Source of the DNA: Sulfurimonadaceae bacterium
GTDB lineage: Bacteria; Campylobacterota; Campylobacteria; Campylobacterales; Sulfurimonadaceae
DNA: 10,215 nt
Direction of reading: 5' to 3'
Assembly: GCA_030610325.1 (NCBI GenBank)
Contig: JAUWRZ010000042.1
Span: 1 to 10,215, forward strand
In this document: positions 1 through 5,989 of the stretch, one piece after another
Numbering within the stretch: position 1 is the stretch's first letter
Layout: every line of letters begins with the position of its first letter
Position numbers and translations under genes: made by a program
Notes under the pieces: model-generated
What the model was told of the DNA's origin: nothing
The model's database searches: none
The model's input: only the letters and a program-made list of their open reading frames with translations

Positions 1-290
1 AAGAAGGGTATCGTCACCGAGCTTGAGCTATGGAAGCGAAAGGTCTCCTCCTTTTGGGTGAAGACAGGATGCAAGAGTGAATGAGTATGAATCGACCAGA
101 TAAGAATAGTACTTTCAACCATTAATGCGTACAGAGCCAAAAGTAAAGAAGGCATAGGGATGGTTGTTCTACTGTAGAAAGGTTGGTAAAGGTATCGTAA
201 ATCGTGGAATAAGAAAATTTGTTTTACTGGTCTTGAAAATGGTGTGCATCATACTTGGGGTCTGATGGGTTTTTCTGGACTGACTAATTA

Positions 291-303
291 GATAAGCCTT
301 ATC
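291..303. other. Short palindrome downstream of dnaB, weak terminator candidate
   Basis: GATAAG and CTTATC are separated by a single C, about 28 bases beyond the stop codon of the leftward dnaB-like gene. Read on the minus strand it is followed by TAATTAG rather than a run of T, and the practical stem is only about 5 bp. It may mark the end of the rep-dnaB transcript, but it is a poor intrinsic terminator. Confidence 0.2.
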
Positions 304-307
304 AAAG

Positions 308-321
308 AGGCCGGTTGACAA
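308..321 (+). repeat. 14-base direct repeat, left copy
   Basis: AGGCCGGTTGACAA here matches AGGTCGGTTGACAA at 3719-3732 at 13 of 14 positions, in the same orientation. The two copies bracket the rep-dnaB operon and the rep-proximal iterons. Each contains TTGACA, a perfect -35 hexamer, but I find no good -10 at the right distance from either copy. Role unknown: it could be a recombination scar, a protein-binding site or chance. Confidence 0.4.
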
Positions 322-330
322 GATGATCAA

Positions 331-1581
331 TCAATTAAAATCGCCAAAGACATCCCTTTTCTCTTTCGACGATGCCGCAATGGAGAACTCTTTGCCGACT
401 TTGAAGATGCTTCCACCCTCTTCAAAAAGAAGCTTTTGATCGAAATATCTCCTGACCTGCTTGTTTTTGATCGTCTTTAGCGTCCGACTTCCATCTTTTT
501 CCTTCACTATTAAAAGAAAGTTCTTTGCGATGTGACCGGCCATGACCGAATACATGATGCCGGCTCTTCCGTCCCTGTTCTCCTCTTTCGAACCCTGCGC
601 GATCAAAAGTATCGCCATCTTCGTCTTTCTGGCCACCATATCGATCTTTCTGACGATATCCGTGACACGCTCTGTCTCACTCTTGTTCCCGGTATCGAAT
701 ATCTTGCCAAGGGAGTCGATGACGACCACTCTCACACCCTTATGATAGAGTGAGTAAAGAGCGCCCATCACCTCGGAGATATAGAACGTATCAAAGTTTG
801 TGATGATGTTGTCTTGATGCATAGTGAGGTGACTTAGCTGCAAAAGCCGCTCCTCATAGTCCTCTTCACCAAATTCCAGTGAGAGCAGGCCTACTTTGTA
901 AGTGAAAGAGGCCCTTTCTATCATCGAATATGCCAGGTGTGTTTTCCCGGACTCGAACTCACCCGTCAAGATCGTAAGAGATCCTTCGTCCAGACCACCC
1001 AATATACTATCGATAGGAGGGAAGTTGGTCGCGATACGTCGATCTTTTAGCCTATCTCGACTATTGAGCAGTTGCCGGGCTGTCTTAAAGCGTCCATCCC
1101 CTGCATTAAAAGCGTGGATCGTCTCTAACCGCTGTTCAAGATCAGATAATGCCCCGATTGCATCACCACTCTCTTCGATCGCAGACTTACTTTGACCAAG
1201 CGTGACGATGGTCTCTCTGGCGACATAGCGCTCTCTCATGGTGTCTATATATGACTCTAGGGAGGTCGGGGATAAGACGTTTGACGTCAATACCATCAAC
1301 ATCGCCGTCTCATCAAAGATGCCTTTGTTGACAAGATGATCACGCACCATAAGTTCGTCGACCGGCTTGTCGATCTCAAAAAGGTCACTGATCGTTTGAA
1401 ACATAGAGCCATGGAAGGGGAGATAGAAGAACTCTCTTCGAAGTGAACCGAAGATGTCCAGGTGCTCATCGACCACTCTCTCGAAGTCAAAAAACAGCGT
1501 GTTTAGGACTGAACGCTCCATGCTGACGTCATATAGCGTCTCTTGCATCTTAGATAGACCCAATCTGTTTAAGGTCTCCAT
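331..1581 (-). CDS. dnaB: DnaB-like replicative DNA helicase
   Basis: This is a plasmid-encoded hexameric helicase of the DnaB family, expected to unwind DNA ahead of the fork and to partner with a primase. The N-terminal ~110 residues follow the DnaB primase-interaction domain (ERSVLN, then a REFFYLPFH segment where DnaB has its 'dFy.p.H..if' motif). The RecA-like core has a Walker A, GEFESGKT, at residues 207-214; the SLEFGEE segment matching DnaB's SLEMS motif; a Walker B hydrophobic strand ending VVVID at 285-289; an ILLIAQ strand; and a C-terminal basic NKQVRRY where DnaB has its arginine finger/KQR region. At 416 residues it is somewhat shorter than chromosomal DnaB (about 450-470). The first ATG (1581) lies inside the end of rep, a 32-base overlap. 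An alternative ATG at 1548 starts one base after rep's TAA. Neither has a clear ribosome site, which points to translational coupling. Confidence 0.85.
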   Translation of the reverse strand: METLNRLGLSKMQETLYDVSMERSVLNTLFFDFERVVDEHLDIFGSLRREFFYLPFHGSMFQTISDLFEIDKPVDELMVRDHLVNKGIFDETAMLMVLTSNVLSPTSLESYIDTMRERYVARETIVTLGQSKSAIEESGDAIGALSDLEQRLETIHAFNAGDGRFKTARQLLNSRDRLKDRRIATNFPPIDSILGGLDEGSLTILTGEFESGKTHLAYSMIERASFTYKVGLLSLEFGEEDYEERLLQLSHLTMHQDNIITNFDTFYISEVMGALYSLYHKGVRVVVIDSLGKIFDTGNKSETERVTDIVRKIDMVARKTKMAILLIAQGSKEENRDGRAGIMYSVMAGHIAKNFLLIVKEKDGSRTLKTIKNKQVRRYFDQKLLFEEGGSIFKVGKEFSIAASSKEKRDVFGDFN

Positions 1582-3409
1582 TAGCCAGAAGGGATGCTAC
1601 ACGCGCATCCTTAAGGGCTATCAAGGAGTTCTCCGTATCAATACTCTCCTCTAGCGGGAGCCATCTGCCTTTTTCGATCATCTCTCTGCCAGACCCTTTG
1701 TCCTTATAACGCAATACGAGATCAAGCTCTGCCTCTGCGTTTCTCTTCTTGTCATGCTTAAGCATAAAGTTGTCCATCGCCTTTATCCAGTCTTTGTTCT
1801 TGGCACCTTTCGATGTGTAGTAGTTCCATGCGCTGAAATAGAGTTCCATCGGGTTTGAGAACCCTGACTTCTTGGCAGTCGATAACACACTCAGGACAAA
1901 TGCCTCATCGTTGTGAGGAAAAGTCCTGCCTACAGATCTCTTCTTACTCTTTTTGGCCTGCATCACCTCAAGACCTAACTGCTCTGTAAGAAATCTATAG
2001 CTATCCGATGGCAGGTCTATATCCTCAAGGTCTATGGAGGTACTGATGATATGCATAGTCTCCTCATCATAGATGATATCAGAGACATCGGAGACCTTTA
2101 AGAGTTCCAATACCTTGGATTCCTGCTCCAGTTCAAACTTTGCTTCCATAAGCCACTCACTGATGGTCTTGTTCCCAAGAGCAGTCAGCTCAGCCAGGCT
2201 AGAGTTAAGATGCGGCTCTATCTCCTCTATGACTTGCTTGACACTTTTGGTCGAGAAGAGGCCTGCATCATCTGAAACGATGAGCTGTAGAGCGATATAG
2301 TAGTGCAGTGGTTCGACGCCTGTTCTGTTGGTCTTTTCAAAACCAGTTATTCTCAGTCTTATCTTACTGATAGGGATCGTACTTCTTCGACTTGTCTCCT
2401 CCCAGGGACCACCTTCTCTTTTTATAAGATAGGAGAGTCGCCGTCGATCATGTGCGTTGAAGTCCTTTACTGCCGGCTCAAACTGCTTTCGCATAAAATC
2501 AGAGAAATCCGCATAGTCAAAACCCAGCTTGTTTTGTAACTCTTCCGGAGTGAAATCTGTCAATGAAGGGATATGTTGTGCTGATTGGATAGAAGTGATA
2601 TAGACATCGAGGTTATAGGTCATCTGCAGATTAAAAGCTCTTCTGGTCTCAGGAAATAGAGAGACATACTCTTTCCCCTGTGCTATCACATAAGGGATCA
2701 CCTTCTTTGAGAATGAGAAGACCAGCTTTTTCACATATTTCTTCTTATTTCGAAATGCTTTGCCATCTGGCATCGTCTTGGCATCAAGAAAGTCTTCGAT
2801 ATGAGGATAGTGTTGAGCCATCTCCGGTTCAAGGACGATATCGACCTCGTCAATATCCACTATCTCTCTATAGTGTGTACTGATTATCTCCATCGTCTCC
2901 AGATCCACTTCGTCGGTCCGCACTTTCCTGCTCGATTTTCCGACGACGTTTCGAATATTGTTAATATTGACAGCGAAGTTCCTAGCCGATTTAATACCAG
3001 TGAGTTCGATCAGTTCATCATAGCTGATCTCGATCTTAGGTTCCTTGACACTATCTAACACATAATTATCGATGACCTGACGGACAGCCGCGTTTCTGAT
3101 CCTTCGCTGTTGACGCGTCAACTTTTTGACATCATCTAGATGATGTCTATCGAATAGTAGCTCCAGTTCCGCAATAGCAGCTTTTTCAAGTTCAAAATAG
3201 TTGATGTGTGCGCCGACGGCTTCTTGAAAATGCATAGTGACCGCATCGACTATCCGCTCTTGATTTGGGTTTTGTACACTGACCATTTGCTTGACCACTT
3301 TGCCATCGACGACACGGACTCTCTCTTTTTTGTTGATAACTATATCTGCTTGAGCGAGTGCGAGTGCCATTCTGTATGCTCTGTGCTTGGATATCCCAAG
3401 ATTTCCCAC
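1550..3409 (-). CDS. rep: Plasmid replication initiator, Rep_3 family, with long C-terminal extension
   Basis: Likely binds the iterons next to its own promoter to open the origin. Two winged-helix domains can be seen. WH1 lies around residues 127-156 (YDELIELTGI...). The 228-325 region follows the Rep_3 pattern closely: FSFSKKVIPYVI, then a strand-helix stretch, then FTPEELQNKLGF and the FSDFMRKQFEPAVKDFN helix typical of WH2. At 619 residues it is about twice the usual Rep_3 length (250-350). The extra ~290 residues include a Lys-rich linker (485-495). A motif at 523-549 (F..AWNYYTSKG.K.KDW..A..NF) resembles the C-terminal 'YWt.k..kkDW...w.NW' motif of DnaT and phage replication O-like proteins. 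The start is GTG 3409, preceded by AAAAGG with a 7-base gap; an ATG at 3370 is a less likely alternative. Cotranscribed with the overlapping dnaB-like gene. Confidence 0.82.
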   Translation of the reverse strand: MGNLGISKHRAYRMALALAQADIVINKKERVRVVDGKVVKQMVSVQNPNQERIVDAVTMHFQEAVGAHINYFELEKAAIAELELLFDRHHLDDVKKLTRQQRRIRNAAVRQVIDNYVLDSVKEPKIEISYDELIELTGIKSARNFAVNINNIRNVVGKSSRKVRTDEVDLETMEIISTHYREIVDIDEVDIVLEPEMAQHYPHIEDFLDAKTMPDGKAFRNKKKYVKKLVFSFSKKVIPYVIAQGKEYVSLFPETRRAFNLQMTYNLDVYITSIQSAQHIPSLTDFTPEELQNKLGFDYADFSDFMRKQFEPAVKDFNAHDRRRLSYLIKREGGPWEETSRRSTIPISKIRLRITGFEKTNRTGVEPLHYYIALQLIVSDDAGLFSTKSVKQVIEEIEPHLNSSLAELTALGNKTISEWLMEAKFELEQESKVLELLKVSDVSDIIYDEETMHIISTSIDLEDIDLPSDSYRFLTEQLGLEVMQAKKSKKRSVGRTFPHNDEAFVLSVLSTAKKSGFSNPMELYFSAWNYYTSKGAKNKDWIKAMDNFMLKHDKKRNAEAELDLVLRYKDKGSGREMIEKGRWLPLEESIDTENSLIALKDARVASLLANGDLKQIGSI

Positions 3410-3416
3410 TATCTAA

Positions 3417-3422
3417 CCTTTT
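3417..3422 (-). promoter_or_regulatory. Ribosome binding site deciding the GTG start of rep
   Basis: AAAAGG on the minus strand lies 7 bases before GTG at 3409. No other in-frame start nearby has a comparable site, so this supports the GTG start. Confidence 0.55.
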
Positions 3423-3437
3423 ATCGATCTTATCGGA

Positions 3438-3443
3438 AGTATA
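3438..3443 (-). promoter_or_regulatory. Candidate -10 box of the rep-dnaB operon
   Basis: TATACT on the minus strand sits about 16 bases before the rep ribosome site, giving a short leader. No TTGACA-like -35 is found at 16-18 bases, only a T-rich stretch, and the first iteron begins about 40 bases upstream. An overlapping CTTCCG half-site (minus strand, 3439-3434) matches the conserved half of the iterons and could let Rep repress its own gene. This is inference from position. Confidence 0.35.
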
Positions 3444-3480
3444 CACTAGCATAAAGAAAAAACATAGAACAATTTACTTT

Positions 3481-3709
3481 CGGAGTGATAAATTGCATAT
3501 ATTGATGGAATACAGAGTGAGATGTTGCATATGTCCCCACTTTAAGAGTGATAAATTGCACGTTACACCTCCTTTATGGAGTGTTTTGTTGCACAATGCT
3601 CTCACTAGAGGAGTATAAAATTGCACAGACCTGTTCCCATCATGCAAAAACATCACTTCCGGAGCGGGAAATTGCACAGCCATGGCTTCCGGACTGAAAA
3701 ATTGCACAT
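3481..3709 (+). repeat. Iteron array 1, seven imperfect copies at ~32-bp period
   Basis: Copies follow the pattern (CTTCC)GGAGTGANAAATTGCACA. The TTGCA cores begin at 3493, 3525, 3556, 3589, 3621, 3672 and 3702, so spacings are 32, 31, 33, 32, 51 and 30 bases. This is about three helical turns, placing copies on one face of the DNA, with one wider gap (3626-3671) that may contain a lost copy. Left copies have degenerate upstream halves; the two right-most keep the full CTTCCGGA...TTGCACA. They lie between rep and the A/T run and are the expected Rep-binding sites. Confidence 0.75.
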
Positions 3710-3718
3710 ATTCTAGAA

Positions 3719-3732
3719 AGGTCGGTTGACAA
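3719..3732 (+). repeat. 14-base direct repeat, right copy
   Basis: AGGTCGGTTGACAA is the partner of the copy at 308-321 (13 of 14 identical). It lies just beyond the last copy of iteron array 1 and also contains a TTGACA hexamer without an evident -10 partner. Confidence 0.4.
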
Positions 3733-3903
3733 AACGTCTTATCGTCTCAAGAAAGGGTGTCACCGTTGAACTTTCTATTATCTCATCTTAGTTTTCCATC
3801 AGGGGGATTTAGTGTGAAGATTCTAACAAGAGGGAGGGAAGATGTCTGGACAAGCCCTAAAGTAGGGCTTCTATTCGTTGTTTTTACCAATATACCAAAA
3901 AAA
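3733..3903. other. Spacer between the two iteron arrays
   Basis: Contains one strong hairpin (3852-3870) and no believable gene. A GTG-started frame from about 3812 with a GGGGGA upstream runs 44 codons, but it reads directly into the repeat array and ends there. A six-residue frame with a very strong ribosome site (GGGAGGGAAG before ATG 3841) ends inside the hairpin; it could be a leader peptide, but this is speculative. Confidence 0.4.
3852..3870 (+). terminator. Perfect 8-bp hairpin, possible rightward terminator
   Basis: AAGCCCTA and TAGGGCTT form a perfect stem around an AAG loop. On the plus strand a T-rich stretch (CTATTCGTTGTTTTT) follows, but it does not begin immediately. The minus strand has no T run. 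It sits between the two iteron arrays, so it could insulate the origin from transcription, or it could be a structural part of the origin. Confidence 0.4.
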
Positions 3904-4021
3904 AGTGTCTCACATGTCAGCCGAAAGTGTCGCACAAGTCAGACATAAGTGCCTCACTGTCGCACAGGTCTACCGGAAGCGTCACACAAGTCAGCAGATA
4001 GTATCGCACATGTCAGCCGAA
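3904..4021 (-). repeat. Iteron array 2, five tandem 22-bp repeats
   Basis: Tandem units start at 3904, 3926, 3948, 3978 and 4000 with the plus-strand pattern AGTGTCGCACAAGTCAGCCGGA. The third unit is 30 bases long because its first 8-10 bases are duplicated in altered form. Units abut, so the period is 22 bp, two helical turns. The complement reads TTCCGGCTGACTTGTGCGAC, which resembles array 1 (TTCCGGACTGAAAAATTGCA) in its first half. The two arrays therefore appear to be related and in opposite orientation. Confidence 0.75.
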
Positions 4022-4088
4022 AGCAGATCAAAATATGAGTGTACAAAGCCCAGTATACAGGGGTTGAGACAGCCCTTGGTCAGCCTGC

Positions 4089-4123
4089 TATATATTATTA
4101 ATATATATACTAAATATATATAT
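4089..4123. other. A/T-rich run, probable DNA unwinding element
   Basis: Thirty-five bases with a single C (4110), largely alternating TA steps. It is the most A/T-rich stretch in the window and lies between the tandem copies of array 2 and its isolated last copy. This is where an iteron origin would be expected to melt. Confidence 0.6.
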
Positions 4124-4132
4124 GCTTTTCCA

Positions 4133-4154
4133 TCTGTCGCACAAGTGAGCCGGA
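4133..4154 (-). repeat. Isolated sixth copy of the array 2 repeat
   Basis: TCTGTCGCACAAGTGAGCCGGA matches the array 2 unit except for its first two bases and one internal base. It stands 112 bases from the tandem block, on the far side of the A/T run, so repeats flank the proposed melting region on both sides. Confidence 0.65.
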
Positions 4155-4169
4155 AGTGGATTATGTTCA

Positions 4170-4187
4170 AGATATCCGTAGATATCT
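4170..4187. other. Inverted repeat overlapping the nuclease gene stop codon
   Basis: AGATATC and GATATCT pair around a CGTA loop (7-bp stem). It covers the TAG stop of the leftward nuclease gene at 4188-4186. No T run follows on either strand, so it is at best a weak terminator; it might instead be a protein-binding site at the origin border. Confidence 0.3.
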
Positions 4188-5328
4188 ATGATGCAACCTT
4201 AGAAGAAGCACCGGAAGTTCCCTGTGCTTTTTTCTCCTCTTTTGCTGCCTCTTTTAGCTCATTCTCATTAAGCCACTTAAAAGTCTTTCGAGCGATGTTC
4301 TTGATGTTCTCAAAACCTAACCCTTCTAAAAACTCCTTGATCTCACCATCCACTCTGATAATAGCCTTATCTTTTAAAAGCTGTGGATTATGTGTTGCAA
4401 GTAGTTCTGGGATCTGGGATGATCTGATATCTCTTGGAAGACGATAGCTCTCACCGACTTGAAATCCCCACTCTTCATCACCGACTATGAACGAACCTTC
4501 GATATCAGCGACCTTCTTAAGGGCCTCTTCTACCTGCTTCGCTCCAGCTTTAAGTGCTTTGAGTTTGTTAACAAGTTCTTTTGGCGTGAAAGCTTCGTTC
4601 TTAGTCAAAGGACAATCGTGCGCAAAACCGCAATAGACACAGTGATCACTAGGCGAACAATGTGTATCCAACTCCCCTTTAGAGATACGGACCATCTTGC
4701 TGACCAAGTGGTTGATCCTCTGCTCATAACGCTTAGCGTCTTTGAGGTCGAAATAATACTCTTCGATCTTACGTGTACCTCGTACTTCTCCGGGTAGACG
4801 TGGATATATGCGACGAAATATGATGTTCTCTACACCAAGATTACGCATGCCCATAAGCGCATAAGCCTGAGCTTGTATATCCACACCTTTATCCGCAGCG
4901 TAGCCGGTCTTCCAGTCAGTGATACAGACGATCCCGTCTTCGTTAAGAGAGACGACATCTGCAGAACCGACAAAATCAGTGAGTTCAAGAGGATATACCA
5001 TCTCCATCTCTGCTTCCATCAGTTCATGTCCTAAGAAATATTTTTCCCAGTCGAAATATTCACCGACAAACTTCTCAGCCTCTTCCATCAACTCAAACGA
5101 GATGATACGACTCTCCTCTTTCGACTCTTTACCCATAGCAGCATTGACCTGCTGTTCCAGGACTTTGTGGATAGCCACACCTAATCGAGCCCAGGAGAAG
5201 TCTTGAAAGCTAGGACGCTTTAGGATCTTCTCACCATACCATTTATGGCTACACGCCTCGAACGAGGTGATCTGTGATGCGGAGACATGTTGAAGCTCTC
5301 CATTCTTAAATGCTGTACCGAAACCCAT
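4186..5328 (-). CDS. RecB/Cas4-like PD-(D/E)XK nuclease with probable Fe-S cluster
   Basis: Predicted DNA exonuclease of the RecB/AddB/Cas4 fold (380 residues). Seen in order: SASQI..FEAC at 16-26, which opens this family; H54; the metal-binding D124 in GSAD; D138 and K140 in DWKTG; QAQAY with Q152 and Y156; and the C-terminal cysteines C230, C233 and C239 (C-x2-C-x5-C). Together with C26 these give the one-plus-three cysteine spacing that holds a 4Fe-4S cluster in Cas4 and AddB. C224 is extra. A ~140-residue C-terminal part, Lys/Glu-rich near its end, is not recognised. The frame is open back to 5463, but ATG 5328 is chosen because AAAAGGAT precedes it and because the leader shared with the other two genes ends there. 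No helicase partner or cas gene is in view. A plasmid or phage recombination/end-processing role is inferred. Confidence 0.82.
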   Translation of the reverse strand: MGFGTAFKNGELQHVSASQITSFEACSHKWYGEKILKRPSFQDFSWARLGVAIHKVLEQQVNAAMGKESKEESRIISFELMEEAEKFVGEYFDWEKYFLGHELMEAEMEMVYPLELTDFVGSADVVSLNEDGIVCITDWKTGYAADKGVDIQAQAYALMGMRNLGVENIIFRRIYPRLPGEVRGTRKIEEYYFDLKDAKRYEQRINHLVSKMVRISKGELDTHCSPSDHCVYCGFAHDCPLTKNEAFTPKELVNKLKALKAGAKQVEEALKKVADIEGSFIVGDEEWGFQVGESYRLPRDIRSSQIPELLATHNPQLLKDKAIIRVDGEIKEFLEGLGFENIKNIARKTFKWLNENELKEAAKEEKKAQGTSGASSKVAS

Positions 5329-5373
5329 CTTGGATCCTTTTGTGTTGATTATTTGATCAGACAGGTTGTAGCT
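5329..5373 (-). promoter_or_regulatory. Shared leader element, copy C (nuclease gene)
   Basis: On the minus strand AGCTACAACC (5373-5364) is followed 45 bases after its first base by the nuclease ATG. The stretch TAATCAACACAAA (5351-5339) and the AAAAGGATCCAA just before the start are almost the same as in the primase leader (6058-6077). It could be a promoter, in which TACAAC would be a poor -10, or an operator or mRNA element. Confidence 0.5.
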
Positions 5374-5435
5374 TCTCGTCTCAAACCCATCTTTGGGTAG
5401 TAAAAAAGAGATCTCCTCCACTAAAGCGACCCTCC

Positions 5436-5473
5436 GGCTACAACCCCTTAAATAAAAATCCAAAGGATCTTTT
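5436..5473 (+). promoter_or_regulatory. Shared leader element, copy A (guanylate kinase gene)
   Basis: GGCTACAACCCC begins 38 bases before ATG 5474. It is followed by an A/T-rich stretch and CAAAGGAT, which serves as the ribosome site (AAAGGA with a 6-base gap). It faces away from copy C in the same divergent intergenic region. Confidence 0.5.
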
Positions 5474-5989
5474 ATGTTGATACTTATATCTGGGTCAAGT
5501 GGTTCAGGGAAGAGTCATATGGCTAAAGAGCTGGAGACTTACGGTCTCTCACGATTGAGTACCTATACGACAAGAGCGATGCGACCTGGAGAAGTAGAGG
5601 GTGATGACTATCACTTTATGGATATCTATGAGTTCGAGTCCATGGTCCTAAGCTACGCTCTGGCTGAGTTCGCTGTCTTTAAAAGCCACTATTACGGCGT
5701 AAGTAAGCGATCACTCTCTCTTGCTGGGGACTACACACTGGTCGTGGAACCCAATGGAGCTGCCTCAATTCACTCCTTTTGCGAGAAAGAAGCGATCGAT
5801 CACAGGCTGGTCTTCATCGATACACCGATCTGCGTTCGACACATGTTGATGCGCGAGAGTCGGGGTGAAGTGGCGGCTGATGAGCGTATCTTCGATGACA
5901 TAAAAGAGCGGTATCTCGCTCTTGGCATCCGCCCGGACATCGTCACTTCCGCACCTGGCGATCACCAGGCTGTTATCGATGCGCTCTGA
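5474..5989 (+). CDS. Guanylate kinase-like protein
   Basis: Guanylate kinase phosphorylates GMP or dGMP to the diphosphate with ATP. Seen here: the P-loop GSSGSGKS (residues 7-14); the GMP-binding STYTTRAMRPGEVEGDDYHF (29-48), a very close match to the STTRxxRPGEvdGxdYhF signature; AEF where the family has a GMP-contacting Glu; YYGVSK; VVEPNG in place of the usual D-[WM]-Q-G; and an R-ES-RGEVAADE lid segment. At 171 residues it is shorter than bacterial Gmk (about 205). Hosts already carry an essential gmk, so a plasmid copy suggests nucleotide supply for plasmid synthesis or a divergent nucleotide specificity. Start ATG 5474 follows AAAGGA. Its leader element is shared with the nuclease and primase genes. 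Confidence 0.85.
   Translation: MLILISGSSGSGKSHMAKELETYGLSRLSTYTTRAMRPGEVEGDDYHFMDIYEFESMVLSYALAEFAVFKSHYYGVSKRSLSLAGDYTLVVEPNGAASIHSFCEKEAIDHRLVFIDTPICVRHMLMRESRGEVAADERIFDDIKERYLALGIRPDIVTSAPGDHQAVIDAL

Larger units (their letters stand above)
1..330. other. Region without a convincing gene
   Basis: No reading frame on either strand gives a believable protein here. Frame 1 of the plus strand is open from the left edge to a TGA at 82-84 (27 codons, Lys/Glu-rich). It could be the last codons of a gene lying outside the window, but I do not recognise it. Further right the same frame is broken repeatedly by stops, although stretches between them look weakly protein-like, which would fit a decayed gene. 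The right end holds a short inverted repeat (291-303) and a 14-base sequence (308-321) that recurs at 3719-3732. Confidence 0.5.
3470..4180. other. Probable plasmid replication origin (oriV)
   Basis: A ~700-base non-coding region lies directly upstream of the Rep initiator gene. From left to right it holds seven iteron-like copies with a ~32-bp period, a perfect 8-bp hairpin, a second array of 22-bp direct repeats, an almost pure A/T run (4089-4123) and one further 22-bp repeat copy. Repeats plus an A/T-rich melting region next to a Rep_3 gene are the standard parts of an iteron origin. I find no convincing DnaA box within it. Open frames crossing this region simply read through the repeats and are not genes. 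Confidence 0.75.

Noticed and set aside
315..340. Promoter from TTGACA at 315-320
   Set aside because: No -10 hexamer lies 16-18 bases downstream, and no plus-strand gene follows.
902..1195. Plus-strand frames within the helicase and rep genes
   Set aside because: They are antisense shadows of strongly supported minus-strand genes and show no recognisable motif.
3904..4021. CRISPR array
   Set aside because: The 22-bp units abut with no spacers between them and lie next to a Rep_3 initiator, so they are iterons. The Cas4-like gene nearby does not change this.
4385..4395. DnaA box-like sequence (complement TAATCCACA)
   Set aside because: It lies within the nuclease coding sequence and is not clustered with others. 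Another similar site at about 5165 is also coding. No box was found inside the repeat-bearing origin.
3878..4447. 189-codon plus-strand open frame
   Set aside because: It runs through the tandem 22-bp repeats, the A/T run and then antisense to the nuclease gene. Its openness comes from the repeats and from the opposite-strand coding sequence.
5329..5463. Longer N-terminus for the nuclease (start at 5463)
   Set aside because: The extension covers the shared leader element, has no ribosome site at its start, and the family's opening SAS motif lies right after the ATG at 5328.
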